The notes beneath the pieces were generated by a model. That model did no database searches, had not been told where the DNA came from, and saw nothing but the letters and a program-made list of their open reading frames with translations. The position numbers and the translations under genes are program-made. From Neolewinella agarilytica (GTDB lineage Bacteria > Bacteroidota > Bacteroidia > Chitinophagales > Saprospiraceae): DNA of 64,000 bases. The stretch's first letter is position 1. Each line of letters starts with the position of its first letter. Location: positions 186,001 to 250,000 of the forward strand of contig NZ_FOFB01000005.1 of the NCBI RefSeq assembly GCF_900110645.1, given 5' to 3'. This document shows positions 33,291-43,503 of this stretch, piece after piece.

Positions 33291-34859
33291 ATGAAAAATA
33301 GTTTTTATCTAACAATACTGCTCTTGTTTGTAAGCTTTACAAGTTGTGAAAGCTTTCTTGAGGAGGACCCCAGAGATATCATTTCCCCAACGAATTTTTT
33401 CAATTCTGAGTCTGATGCCAGGGCTGCGGTTACGGGGATTTATGCAATTCTCAAGAATAATGCCATCTACGGCCAGGTTGGCCTTGATGCCTGGTATGAG
33501 AATGGTGCCGACGTCATAGGCCCTAACAGAGGTTGGGGAATTATTGCTTCCATTTGTAGTTATACAATGAATGAAGGTAATGCTGGAGATATTCAACAGC
33601 TAATGGGGATTGCACAGACCTGGAAGGATCTAAATAAAATAGTGCTCAACACTAACGTCATCTTAGATAATGTTGAGAACAACGAAAATATCCCCGCTGC
33701 GGCAAGGGGAGAAATTGTTGGTGAAGCTCTGTTTCTACGGTCCCTTGCTTTTTATCATTTGACCAATTTATGGGGAGACGTCCCCTACTATCGTGAGAAT
33801 CTCTCAATTGATGAAATTGGCAGTTTAGGCAGAACCGACAAAGATCTTATCCGAGACGAAATCTTGGTGGATTTACAGGAGGCACAAAACCTGATGTTGG
33901 ACGTTATTCCCGCCAATGAAAACGGCCGAGCCTCTAAATGGGTGGCTGCCATGGTTATGGCTAAAATCTATCTGATCCAGGAGAACTGGCAGGCAGCGAG
34001 AGATAAGAGCTTAGAGATTATCAATGACTCTCCTTATGAGATGCTGGCTGACTATGGAGAGGTGTTTAGCCCGTTTAATGAGTATAATTCAGAAATCATC
34101 TGGGAATTAGACTTTGCTAAAGATATTACCTCCGTTCTGGATGAGCCCTTCGCAGGGGCTGCTTTTGCCGGAAATGCCAACTGGCGGGCAAGTATCTTCA
34201 GCCCCCGAATTCGAGACGAACCTTTAAACAGTGGCGAAAGAGGAACGCTTCGCGACATTCTCGCCAGCCGTGGAGAAGCAATGAACGGGACAGGTCTTCA
34301 GATTCCACTCCCTGACCTGGTGAATAAGTTTCCGCTTAATGATTTGAGAAGGCCTCACAACATTATTACTAACTATCAGGGCGTAGAGTTGAAGTTCCCC
34401 TATATGCCCAAGCTCTGGAATCTTGATCTCGCTACCTCTCCACGCTTTAATCACAGTGATAACAGAATCGTATTCCGTTTATCTGATGTGTATCTGATGG
34501 CCGCTGAAGCGGAAAATGAATTGAATGGTCCCGAAAATGCTTATCAGTACATCAACGAAGTACGAAAAAGAGCATACGCCACCCAAGAAGAATGGGAATT
34601 AACCGGCCTGAGTCAGGTAGAATTCAGAAACGCTCTTCGGGATGAACGCAAATGGGAACTGGCTGGTGAAGGTCATCGCAGAATGGACTTAATCCGATGG
34701 GGAATCTTACTGGACGTGGTAAGGTCAACTGAATATCGGGTATATAACCCTGCTGAAAATATTCAGCCCTATCATGTTTTGTTACCGATTCCAACGGAGG
34801 AGTTGAACTTAAACCCGGCATTATTAACATCTGACCCAACAAATAATGGATACAGATAA
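33291..34859 (+). CDS. SusD/RagB-type glycan-binding lipoprotein (rhamnose-glycan locus)
   Basis: A 522-residue surface lipoprotein (Cys 19 in FVSFTSCESFLEEDP) of the SusD family. Marks are FLRSLAFYHLTNLWGDVPYY, the SKWVAAMVMAKIYLIQENW helices, and the C-terminal RDERKWELAGEGHRRMDLIRWG followed by HVLLPIPTEELNLNP. It lies 42 bases after the SusC gene and overlaps the next gene by 14 bases, so the three are translated together. Its ligand is predicted from the neighbouring rhamnosidases and sulfatases. Confidence 0.95.
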   Translation: MKNSFYLTILLLFVSFTSCESFLEEDPRDIISPTNFFNSESDARAAVTGIYAILKNNAIYGQVGLDAWYENGADVIGPNRGWGIIASICSYTMNEGNAGDIQQLMGIAQTWKDLNKIVLNTNVILDNVENNENIPAAARGEIVGEALFLRSLAFYHLTNLWGDVPYYRENLSIDEIGSLGRTDKDLIRDEILVDLQEAQNLMLDVIPANENGRASKWVAAMVMAKIYLIQENWQAARDKSLEIINDSPYEMLADYGEVFSPFNEYNSEIIWELDFAKDITSVLDEPFAGAAFAGNANWRASIFSPRIRDEPLNSGERGTLRDILASRGEAMNGTGLQIPLPDLVNKFPLNDLRRPHNIITNYQGVELKFPYMPKLWNLDLATSPRFNHSDNRIVFRLSDVYLMAAEAENELNGPENAYQYINEVRKRAYATQEEWELTGLSQVEFRNALRDERKWELAGEGHRRMDLIRWGILLDVVRSTEYRVYNPAENIQPYHVLLPIPTEELNLNPALLTSDPTNNGYR

Positions 34860-37032
34860 TTATCATCATCATTTCTTTTTTCGGTGGATCTTCGGCGGAC
34901 TTGCCTGTACGGTATTGGCAGGTTACCTGACGGCCTGCAAACCAGAAACGGCTAACGTCGAACAAACTGATGAATTCAGCGAGCAGGTAACTGACCTGCT
35001 CGCTAAAATGACTACGGCCGAAAAGATTGCTGAGCTAACCCAGGATGCACCAGCCAACGAGCGTTTAGGCATTCCTTTAATGCGCTACAGTGAGTGTCTT
35101 CACGGTCTTTGGATTGAAGGTGCCACGGTTTATCCTCAGGCGATTGCTCTGGGGGGCACCTGGGAGCCGGACCTCGTTCGCCAGATGACGGACATTATTG
35201 CCCGGGAGGCCCGGGCGGTCAACATCAGCCATTGCTATTCGCCGAACCTCGATGTCGTTTCGGGTGACGCCCGATACGGGCGGGTCGAAGAATCTTACGG
35301 CGAAGATCCATACCTCGTAAGCCGTATGGGAGTCGCCTTCATCGAAGGCTTACAGGGTACAGGAGAAGAGTTTCTGGACGAAAACCACCTGCTGGCCACA
35401 GCCAAGCACTTCGTCGGCTATCCCGAGAACCGAAGGGGCATCAATGGCGGATTCGTTGACATTTCTGAACGGCGCCTGAAAGAGATTTTCTTACCTCCCT
35501 TTGAAGCAGCCGTAAAGGAAGCCAGAGTAGGCAGCATTATGCCCGGCCATCAGGACATGAACGGAATTCCGCTGCATATGGACGGCGATCTGCTCAACGG
35601 CTTGTTGCGAGAAGAATGGGGCTTTAAGGGCTTTATTGTTTCTGATAACAATGATATCTCAAGACTGGAACTCATGCATCATATTGCCCGAAACAGGACC
35701 GAAGCTGCCGTGATGGGGCTGAAGGCCGGAGTTGATATGGACCTCGTTATTGGCAAAAGCCCTGAATTCTCCGCTTACATTGATCACGTGTTAGCCGATA
35801 CCCTGGCAGAAGATCCTTCTCTAATGAAGTATGTCGACCAGAGTGTGCGCCGAATTCTCACGGCCAAATATCAGCTGGGGCTCTTCGACGATGATAAGGT
35901 CTATGCCGATACTCTGGTAAGTACTCCCGAAGCACAAGAGATGGCTCTTCATCTTGCGCGTAAGGCCGTTACACTATTAAAAAACGAAGGTAATTTGCTG
36001 CCGCTCGATCCTGAAAAATTGAAGTCCGTCGCAGTAATTGGCCCTAATGCAGGTGAGGTACGTCTTGCCAACGGACGGTACACTCAGATGGGAGGATATT
36101 CCGGCATCCCACCCTACTATACATCTGTGCTTGAGGGCATCGAGGCTAAAGTGGGCAAAAAGCTGAAGGTAAACTATGCCCAGGGCTGCGATTTGAAGAG
36201 TAACTCTAAAGCTGGATTCCCGGAAGCAATAGCTGCTGCCAGACGTTCTGACGTAGTCATTCTGGCCATCGGCGGGTCTACCGTAACCTGTGGAGAAGGA
36301 AAAGATCGGGACGATCTGGACCTCTTCGGCGTTCAAAACGAATTGGTGGAGGCCATTCAACAGACCGGTAAGCCCGTTGTAGCTGTACTTCTCAATGGTC
36401 GCCCGCTCACGGTTAATTACCTGGCGGAGAATATCCCGGCGATCATCGAGGGCTGGTATCTGGGAATGCGAACCGGCGAAGCACTGGCTGACGTTATTTT
36501 TGGGGACTACAACCCTGGAGGTAAACTTACGGTATCCTTTCCCCGCTCCGTCGGGCAACTTCCCGTTACTTACCTTGAAAAACCCGATTTCGTGGGGTCC
36601 GGGAAGGGACAATACCGGTTTTCGGATAAGTCTCCGCTTTTTCCTTTTGGGTTTGGTCTTAGTTATACTACGTTCGAGTATGGGGCCCCTACCCTATCTG
36701 CTCCTACCATTCTAACGGGTGAAAGCAGCAGCGTTTCGGTTACCATAACCAACACCGGTGATCGGGCAGGAGAAGAAGTAGTACAGATGTACGTAAGGGA
36801 TGATCACGCCTCGGTAGGCCGTTACCTTAAGATGCTCAAAGGCTTTAAAAGGGTTTCCCTCGCTCAGGGAGAAACAAAAACCGTCACTTTCCCTCTTGGT
36901 TTTGAAGAACTTGCCCTGTATGATAAAGATATGGAGCGAGTGGTGGAACCCGGCACCTTCACTATTTACGTTGGCGCATCTTCACAGGCTGATGATCTTC
37001 AGGCCACCCAACTAACCGTGGCCAGGAAGTAA
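34846..37032 (+). CDS. GH3 beta-glycosidase lipoprotein
   Basis: A 728-residue glycoside hydrolase family 3 enzyme. The N-terminus ends in a lipobox (LAGYLTAC, Cys 31). Domain order: TIM barrel (about 45-370) with SECLHGLW, the form found in xylosidase-type members, KHFVGYPENRRG, and the nucleophile D267 in GFIVSDNND; an alpha/beta sandwich (about 385-600); and a fibronectin-III-like domain (about 630-720). Retaining mechanism by family. A beta-xylosidase or beta-glucosidase on the side chains of the glycan is likely; ulvan contains xylose. The start overlaps the SusD end by 14 bases. Confidence 0.92.
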   Translation: MDTDNYHHHFFFRWIFGGLACTVLAGYLTACKPETANVEQTDEFSEQVTDLLAKMTTAEKIAELTQDAPANERLGIPLMRYSECLHGLWIEGATVYPQAIALGGTWEPDLVRQMTDIIAREARAVNISHCYSPNLDVVSGDARYGRVEESYGEDPYLVSRMGVAFIEGLQGTGEEFLDENHLLATAKHFVGYPENRRGINGGFVDISERRLKEIFLPPFEAAVKEARVGSIMPGHQDMNGIPLHMDGDLLNGLLREEWGFKGFIVSDNNDISRLELMHHIARNRTEAAVMGLKAGVDMDLVIGKSPEFSAYIDHVLADTLAEDPSLMKYVDQSVRRILTAKYQLGLFDDDKVYADTLVSTPEAQEMALHLARKAVTLLKNEGNLLPLDPEKLKSVAVIGPNAGEVRLANGRYTQMGGYSGIPPYYTSVLEGIEAKVGKKLKVNYAQGCDLKSNSKAGFPEAIAAARRSDVVILAIGGSTVTCGEGKDRDDLDLFGVQNELVEAIQQTGKPVVAVLLNGRPLTVNYLAENIPAIIEGWYLGMRTGEALADVIFGDYNPGGKLTVSFPRSVGQLPVTYLEKPDFVGSGKGQYRFSDKSPLFPFGFGLSYTTFEYGAPTLSAPTILTGESSSVSVTITNTGDRAGEEVVQMYVRDDHASVGRYLKMLKGFKRVSLAQGETKTVTFPLGFEELALYDKDMERVVEPGTFTIYVGASSQADDLQATQLTVARK

Positions 37033-37249
37033 TATCCCATTTAATATTCCCAGCTGTTTAGCCAGGTAGTCTATCAGGGCTAATCAGATCAAAATAAGCC
37101 TTATAGAAGTTTTTTGTCACCAGACTGATCATCATAACCGCTGCGAACAGCTTGCCAAAGCAGTGATAATCAACGTGGACATGCCGATACGTAACATCTT
37201 ATCCCTCTGCTACCCTCAGTGATTAGGAGGACAACCTACATTTCATTTG

Positions 37250-38119
37250 ATGACAATAAAAAATTACTCCATGAATCATTTGCTCCTGACTTTCCTGGGA
37301 ATCATTGCCTGCACCACCACTGCGGTTTCTCAGGAAGTGAAGCCACCTGAGGGCCGTATAGCGATTGTAGCTGACGGCAATTCCCCCGATCCGGATGACC
37401 TGGGAGCTACAGCTGTCTCCCTCGCTCTATTGCGCGCTGCTGGTCTGGAAGACAGACTGGTGCACTATTCCCATAGCTGTGACCTGATACGCGGGGCGAG
37501 AATATCACAGAGAGCGGAGGTTGAACGACACGCACTTATGCAAGCAAGCTGTGACGTTACTGCAAGGCGCTGGGGAGGTTTCGATTCCCTTACCTTTTAT
37601 GATGCGAAATGGCAACTGGAAGCAACGATTAGTGATTTAACTGCAGCGATAAACGCATCTACTGCAAACGATCCGCTCTGGATAATAGAAGCTGGTGAAC
37701 CCGATATTATCGGTTTTGCCCTGAAGGCCTCTCAAAAGGAGAAACATCAGTTCGTAAAAGTAGTAACGCATCATCCTGCTAATGACGACGCCGGTGATTT
37801 TTACGAATGGAAACAAATACTGGATTTTGGCGTAGAGGAGGTTCGGATACCAGACCAGAACATTTTGCTAAAAGTAGATCTCAAGGAATGGGATTGGGCA
37901 AAAAATCATCGGGACCCGCGTATTCAACAGATTTGGATTCAGGGGAAAATTGCTGAAGTCGATGATGTGGTTACCTTTCAAAAAGGGAAATGGGATTGTT
38001 CCGATGCTGGAATGGTGCTGTATTGGTTAACGGGGGCGACCAATGGCGGGCTGGCACAGGGTACCGTTGAAGACGTGAAAGCATTACTGACTGGATATAT
38101 TGCTCTCCATCCTGAATAG
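37250..38119 (+). CDS. Nucleoside-hydrolase-like secreted protein
   Basis: A 289-residue exported protein; signal peptide about residues 1-28 with cleavage near TAVSQ. The first motif IVADGNSPDPDDLGA is a loosened version of the Asp-rich metal site of nucleoside hydrolases. Other parts (LVHYSHSCDL, LWIIEAGEPDIIGFAL) resemble uncharacterised members found in polysaccharide loci. Given its neighbours, a glycan-related hydrolase is more likely than nucleoside cleavage, but I cannot assign a reaction. I took ATG at 37250, which follows an AGGAGG at an unusually long distance. It is 217 bases after the GH3 gene. Confidence 0.65.
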   Translation: MTIKNYSMNHLLLTFLGIIACTTTAVSQEVKPPEGRIAIVADGNSPDPDDLGATAVSLALLRAAGLEDRLVHYSHSCDLIRGARISQRAEVERHALMQASCDVTARRWGGFDSLTFYDAKWQLEATISDLTAAINASTANDPLWIIEAGEPDIIGFALKASQKEKHQFVKVVTHHPANDDAGDFYEWKQILDFGVEEVRIPDQNILLKVDLKEWDWAKNHRDPRIQQIWIQGKIAEVDDVVTFQKGKWDCSDAGMVLYWLTGATNGGLAQGTVEDVKALLTGYIALHPE

Positions 38120-38191
38120 ACTTCCCAGCGGTCTGATCGTAGTGCCAATGCTCCCCTCCAGACATTGAGCAACGCCTATGTGCTCATCGCA

Positions 38192-41100
38192 CTACTTCAG
38201 CCTTCTTATTTTTGATGCCACAATTTTTACGGGGCCCAGTAAGCCTGAAGGCAAAAGTTCAGAATCTTTATTCCAGTGTTTGTAACCGGCAAAGGTTACC
38301 CGCCCGGTCGGACGGGCGGTACTGTTTAAAAGCCATTCGGGCCATTGTTTTACAAGCGGTCCATTAGCTTCAAAATCTTTAGGGAATTGCTCGTCGCCAA
38401 TTAGTCTGTTGGGCCAAAGATTGGTAATCTTCAGCTCCAGCTTATTGGCACCTTCAACTACGGCATGGTCAATATTTATCCTGAATGGTGCCTTCCATAT
38501 TATACCAAGGTTCTTTCCATTTAAAATGACCTCGACGATTTCCTTCACACTACCGAGGTCTAGCTCTAAAGAAGTGCTTGATTTGAGCAGACCTGCCGGA
38601 ACGGTAAACTGTTTCTTATAACTTGCTGTACCCGAAAAATAGCGGATGTGCTTGTCTGAAGAGTTGGTCCAGGAAGACAGTTCATTAAACACTCTGTTTT
38701 CAAAATTTCTATTGGTATCAATAAAACTCACCTCCCATGCTCCGGACATCCGAATTGGCTCTGGTACTGATTTCACCTTAAGAGTTTTGGTTTTCCCCCT
38801 GGAAGTACGGTAGGTGATTTTTCCGGCCAGAGGTGTTGTCCAACTTACTTTTCCACCTTGGCTGGTAAGTTTTGGTTCTGCGGTGGGTTGGGTTAAATTT
38901 AAGGTGCTTCCGTAAGGTACATATACCGTTTCCCGCTCACCATTGGTAGAATACACGAGACGTAGGACATTATTCTCATTCGCATCCTTTTCATCAGGAA
39001 GGAGGTTGCTGACCGGGATTTCGAATACTCCGGACGCAATCATGGATTTTACTTCCCTGGAAACATCATAGACAGGATTGTTAGGAGGTATACCATCCAT
39101 TCCTCTTTCAAATTTGCCAAATACTGCTTTAAGTATTTCCAGCTTCTCATCCTCAACACCGGTAACTTCAAGGAACTCTTTTTCCATGGCGCTTTTTTCC
39201 AAAACCAAGCCTCCGGTTTTGTATCTGATCCGCAATTCCTTTTTATAACCGGGAGCCGGGTCACTCGCACTAAGTTCCCGGTTAGCTGCTATTTTTAATT
39301 TGTTGCCCTGGACGCTACTGGCGACTGCTTCTGTAACGTCTACAAGTCCGTCTGGTAAAAATGTCCCGTATTCAGCCTTGATAACCTTTAAGTTCGGAAG
39401 TGGCTCTACTTTTGGATTTTGAAGCTCCATCTCAGCGCTTACAAGGTGTTTAGCTGAAGACACGTTTTGTCTGAAAATAACGAATACAGCCCCTTCCTGC
39501 TCAAACGGAATGGATACCGTTGTCGTACCATCCTCATTCTGCTGCCATATGGCGGCCATTGTTATTTCTCCGGTTTCGGCATTCCAGAGTTCCGGCTGTT
39601 TTCCCGCCACCCGGAAGCGACAGTTTAGCTCCCGACCTTCCCTGGCCGAGTTTACCACAAAGTAAATATCTGCACCATCCTTTTTTCGGTGTATATAATC
39701 GACGTGCTCATTACTTCCTTGTTCAACTGAGAAGTCGGGGGGTAATGATCCACTCTTCAGATAGTCAAGGATGGAACCTTCTTTTATTAAGTTGTCGCCC
39801 CATAACTCTTCTGCCAGCTGCCTGACTTCCTCGTCACACGCAGGGTAATTCTTCAGGCTTGGAGATTTTTGTGGCTTTGTTCCAAAAATGATGGCTCCAC
39901 CACCTGCCAGTTCTCTTATTTTCGTGAGTGTTTCCGGTGTAACCCAAGGGGTTGGGGGAAGTACCAGAGCCCGGTATCTTTCTCCGGTTGAGGTACAAAT
40001 CAAACCTTCATTCACAGATAGTGAGCTAATCTTATTTGAGCCGATCACGTCATAATCATATCCCAAAGCCTTTACCTCCGGCATTAACAGAGCATCATTA
40101 GGAGATGATTCACCAGTAAAGACCAATACGTCGGCTACAGACCTCCCTTGTTGCAGCAGAAATTGACCCCGGCCAATGTAATCAACGAAGGGTTTTCCTT
40201 GATCCCACCAGGTGTTCAAGCGATTAAAGTCAATTCCAAAACGTTGTAAGGTCAAGCCGGGGGCTACATTCCATGGCTGATGTACGTAACTATGAAATAC
40301 AAAACGATTAATACCCTGTGCCCAGGCTAAGTCTCCTATAGCTTTAAGCGAACCAGGATGCTGAATCCACCCGCCTTCAGCAGTAAAGGCTTCAGCTTCA
40401 GCAATTGAACTCCCGTTTAACTTAGCAATGGAAGCTACAAATTTTGGGGAGTCGAAAAACGCCAGGTGTCCACTCCAAAACTCCGACATCACAATGTCTG
40501 CCTTTTCGCCAACTTGCATGTTATCGAAAGGCCCCCAATATGGCTCTGCCGAAAAACTCATTCCATATTGATGACTAAGCTTAGCAATATGCCCGTAATA
40601 ATTTTTTGCGATTAAATCGCCAATTGTGCGTCGGAAGTCCCAAAGGAACCGCTCTGTTTCTTCTCCGCTTTCAACATAGTAACCTGCAAGGGCAGGCAGG
40701 TACGCTTGGCAATCGTAGGAACGAAGCTTCTTGAACTCATTGGCAAAGCCTGAAGTCCAGTTTGCTGTACCCACCTCGTAACTATCAACATGGCAACGGG
40801 TGACTACAGTACCGATTAGTGTATCCAGTCGGCTGATAATGGGATTAATGCTTGTTTCCCAGAATAAATCAACCGCATGAGCATTCATTTTGTCACATTC
40901 TAAGCCTTGTCCACCATCACTGGGAAACCGATTCGTTTCACCCGTTGGGGTATGCCCAATTCTTAATATGACCCACTCTCCTTCAGGGGCATCCCACTCT
41001 AAGAAACCGTCAGTAGTAAACTTCGCGGTCAAATTGATTATAGTTGATTTCCTGACTATTGCCAGATCACTAACTGGTTGGTCATCAGGAGCCAGATGAT

Positions 41101-41680
41101 TACGAACTTTACCGGAAAGGCTTTTTGCACTCAAATTATCAATGCGCTCTTCTCCTTTCGGCTTTGGGAAGGCAAGTACACTAATGTCTTTGTAGTAGCC
41201 GAGTTGCGTTTCTGGTTGCGCTAACCGGCCGTTAAATATTTTACCTCCCTGATGTATTGTTTCAGTATAAACCAGTTTTTGCATGCCATATTCAGGAGTA
41301 ATCCCAGGGCCACCGGATGAGGACCAACCAGCACCATTATGAAAGCCAAGTTCAAGCCCCAGGCGCTTAGCCTCCAAAGCTGTAAAGTTTAGCAGATCCA
41401 GCCATTCAGTACTTAAATAGGGCGCAACTCCTCCGGGGTGACCTAAACTGACATTAAAAAGGATGGCTCCTTGAATTCCAACCTTTTTCATCGCCTTGAG
41501 GTCCTCTGTGATACCCGATTTGGTTACATTTCCGTTTATCCAGAACCAAATGGTGCGGGCTTTTGCCGTTGATGGAGGATGCTGAAAACCCTGTTGAAGA
41601 GATATACTTTGGGCTGCTAATGTGGGTAAAAACAAAATCCCCAGCAAGGCTACTAAAATGGTTTTGCGGAATAGCGTCAT
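38192..41680 (-). CDS. GH106 alpha-L-rhamnosidase
   Basis: A 1162-residue exported enzyme of glycoside hydrolase family 106, which removes alpha-L-rhamnose with inversion. Family marks are ARTIWFWINGNVTKSGITED, then LKAMKKVGIQGAILFNVSLG, LELGFHNGAGWSSSGGPGI and RCHVDSYEVGTANWT. FSAEPYWGP and the acidic DSYE segment are candidate catalytic parts. The C-terminal third is beta-sandwich, including a sugar-binding-like domain (LELDLGSVKEIVEVILNGK). I chose ATG at 41680, which starts a clean signal peptide (MTLFRKTILVALLGILFL); the frame is open 24 codons upstream. GH106 enzymes act on sulfated and pectic rhamnans. Confidence 0.92.
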   Translation of the reverse strand: MTLFRKTILVALLGILFLPTLAAQSISLQQGFQHPPSTAKARTIWFWINGNVTKSGITEDLKAMKKVGIQGAILFNVSLGHPGGVAPYLSTEWLDLLNFTALEAKRLGLELGFHNGAGWSSSGGPGITPEYGMQKLVYTETIHQGGKIFNGRLAQPETQLGYYKDISVLAFPKPKGEERIDNLSAKSLSGKVRNHLAPDDQPVSDLAIVRKSTIINLTAKFTTDGFLEWDAPEGEWVILRIGHTPTGETNRFPSDGGQGLECDKMNAHAVDLFWETSINPIISRLDTLIGTVVTRCHVDSYEVGTANWTSGFANEFKKLRSYDCQAYLPALAGYYVESGEETERFLWDFRRTIGDLIAKNYYGHIAKLSHQYGMSFSAEPYWGPFDNMQVGEKADIVMSEFWSGHLAFFDSPKFVASIAKLNGSSIAEAEAFTAEGGWIQHPGSLKAIGDLAWAQGINRFVFHSYVHQPWNVAPGLTLQRFGIDFNRLNTWWDQGKPFVDYIGRGQFLLQQGRSVADVLVFTGESSPNDALLMPEVKALGYDYDVIGSNKISSLSVNEGLICTSTGERYRALVLPPTPWVTPETLTKIRELAGGGAIIFGTKPQKSPSLKNYPACDEEVRQLAEELWGDNLIKEGSILDYLKSGSLPPDFSVEQGSNEHVDYIHRKKDGADIYFVVNSAREGRELNCRFRVAGKQPELWNAETGEITMAAIWQQNEDGTTTVSIPFEQEGAVFVIFRQNVSSAKHLVSAEMELQNPKVEPLPNLKVIKAEYGTFLPDGLVDVTEAVASSVQGNKLKIAANRELSASDPAPGYKKELRIRYKTGGLVLEKSAMEKEFLEVTGVEDEKLEILKAVFGKFERGMDGIPPNNPVYDVSREVKSMIASGVFEIPVSNLLPDEKDANENNVLRLVYSTNGERETVYVPYGSTLNLTQPTAEPKLTSQGGKVSWTTPLAGKITYRTSRGKTKTLKVKSVPEPIRMSGAWEVSFIDTNRNFENRVFNELSSWTNSSDKHIRYFSGTASYKKQFTVPAGLLKSSTSLELDLGSVKEIVEVILNGKNLGIIWKAPFRINIDHAVVEGANKLELKITNLWPNRLIGDEQFPKDFEANGPLVKQWPEWLLNSTARPTGRVTFAGYKHWNKDSELLPSGLLGPVKIVASKIRRLK

Positions 41681-42013
41681 GAACAAGTATTTGTTGCAAT
41701 TATTTGAACGAGACCATTTGAACTTAGGAAGGATCCTTACGGTCTTCATCAATTATGTATCACTACCGATTCTTTCAGACAAGTAAGCAGGAACCATTCA
41801 TTTAGCTTCCTACCCATGGACTATGGACAAAAGACACACCACTGATCATTTGTTAGTACTATTGTCCACTGCCCGATTCAGTATACCGAACTAATTGGTG
41901 CAAACTTCCTGTCAGGAAACGTCAGTCTCTTCCCTACCCTCTTATATAAAGTACCTACTCGCTAACTTTAAAGCAGACAGAATTCGTTAAATCGAACACC
42001 CTGAATTCCGGCG
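41681..42013. other. Gap between GH106 and permease genes
   Basis: About 330 bases that should contain the promoter of the GH106 gene (minus strand). The only structure I see is a weak pair TGGACAA/TTGTCCA (41824-41830 and 41862-41868). No operator or terminator stands out. Confidence 0.4.
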
Positions 42014-43423
42014 CTAAGCTCGTTGTTGCCACTTCCTGCTGAAAACCAGAAACAGCACGCCACAAAGCAACCAGGCCGGCAGTGTTACGAAGCTGACAAA
42101 AACATCAAATTGCCACGAAAGGAAGTAAAACAGTCCAAAACTGATCGCCCACGCCCAGAAGACAGCCGGGTTAAATTGTATACCAGCGAGCTCAGCATAA
42201 TTTTTCCGGATTCCTGCCTTCTTATGGAAAAAGTGTTCGAACACAATAACGGCGCCAAATGGTGCAAGAATAAAGCCGTAAAAGCCAACAAACCCGAGTA
42301 ATTGCATGGCAAATGCGGGGAAAAGGCCAGCTACTGTGGCAAGTGCTCCGGCTACCAAAGTGCCCCACGCTGCAGGGCTTTTAGGTAACAGGGTCTGAAA
42401 AGCAAGACCTGCACGGTAAATTGTAGGGTTTGCTGTAGTCCATCCGGCCAGAACTACGGCAATAATGCCGAACCACCCAATCGCATTATAAGCCAGTGGC
42501 CCGGGTGCGACCTTAATGTCTCCGCTTGATAGCATATCAAGCCCAGCAGGAGTCTTAAGAAAGGCAGCGAAAAGGAGCGCTGCAGCAATCCAGGCCATGT
42601 AATGACCTACATACATACCCGCTGCAGTCGTCCAGCCAGAACTGGCTTTCTTGGCATATCGAAACACCGAAAGATCCGACATCCCAACGTGCATGGCCGC
42701 ATTGGCAAACCAACTCCAGAGAACTACGTGCCAGAAGGTAAACTTGATCTGTCCTCCCATCGGTTGGCCCCCTTCGCCCCAAATATCCCAAAACTGACTA
42801 AAACTGTTGACTCCGAGCTGATTAAGTGCGACTATGCCGCAAACGATAAATGCCAGAACAATGACGGGCGACATCCAGTTAGCTGCCTTTGAAACAGTGT
42901 CATAACCACTGGCGGCAATAAAGGTCGTAACTGCGCCAACGGTGAGTACAATCAAAATATAGGTAATGCCATTGGGGCCAACATCATCAAGTGCCGGCAT
43001 TTCCATCCCCAAAGGAATGCCAATGGCTGTAGCCGAAACAGTAAACATAGAACCCGCCAGGAAGCAGAAAAGCACCCCATTGGCAACGTTATAAAATTTC
43101 ACCAGGGTCGTTCCACTGATCTTCTCCAACTGGAAGTACAGCGTAAGACGGTTTTTAACTGCAATTTCTGCCGTCAAAAAACGCCAACAGAGGACGGCAA
43201 GAAAATTACCAAGCAGGAGCCCTACAATCAGGTCAAATGCACTAACACCCGCAGTAAGAAATAACGGACCAATCATGAATTCAGTACCCGCTGCATGCTC
43301 ACCTGCATACATGCCCAGGAAGCTCCCCCACCCTTTCCATTTGGATTGTGGAACTGGTTCGCGTTCAAATTCGCCCCCACCGGGGTTTTCAATAAGAGCT
43401 TCTTCGTTAGTCTTTTTTAGCAT
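42014..43423 (-). CDS. NCS1-like permease in the rhamnose operon
   Basis: A 469-residue inner-membrane transporter of the NCS1 (nucleobase/cation symporter) type, with about 12 hydrophobic segments. It resembles cytosine/purine permeases in overall plan (GSFLGMYAGEHAAGTEFMIG at the N-terminus, GYDTVSKAANWMSPVIVLAF, and WTTANPTIYRAGLAFQ). It lies 80 bases downstream of rhaB on the same strand, and no other sugar transporter is in the window, so it may carry L-rhamnose across the inner membrane in place of RhaT or an MFS carrier. The substrate is inferred from position alone. Confidence 0.82.
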   Translation of the reverse strand: MLKKTNEEALIENPGGGEFEREPVPQSKWKGWGSFLGMYAGEHAAGTEFMIGPLFLTAGVSAFDLIVGLLLGNFLAVLCWRFLTAEIAVKNRLTLYFQLEKISGTTLVKFYNVANGVLFCFLAGSMFTVSATAIGIPLGMEMPALDDVGPNGITYILIVLTVGAVTTFIAASGYDTVSKAANWMSPVIVLAFIVCGIVALNQLGVNSFSQFWDIWGEGGQPMGGQIKFTFWHVVLWSWFANAAMHVGMSDLSVFRYAKKASSGWTTAAGMYVGHYMAWIAAALLFAAFLKTPAGLDMLSSGDIKVAPGPLAYNAIGWFGIIAVVLAGWTTANPTIYRAGLAFQTLLPKSPAAWGTLVAGALATVAGLFPAFAMQLLGFVGFYGFILAPFGAVIVFEHFFHKKAGIRKNYAELAGIQFNPAVFWAWAISFGLFYFLSWQFDVFVSFVTLPAWLLCGVLFLVFSRKWQQRA

Positions 43424-43503
43424 GATCGATAGGTTAATAAAAGGAGAACAACTAATTAGTAATCAGATAAATGGGATGCACATCCGGCATTTGTATGTAA
43501 AAA

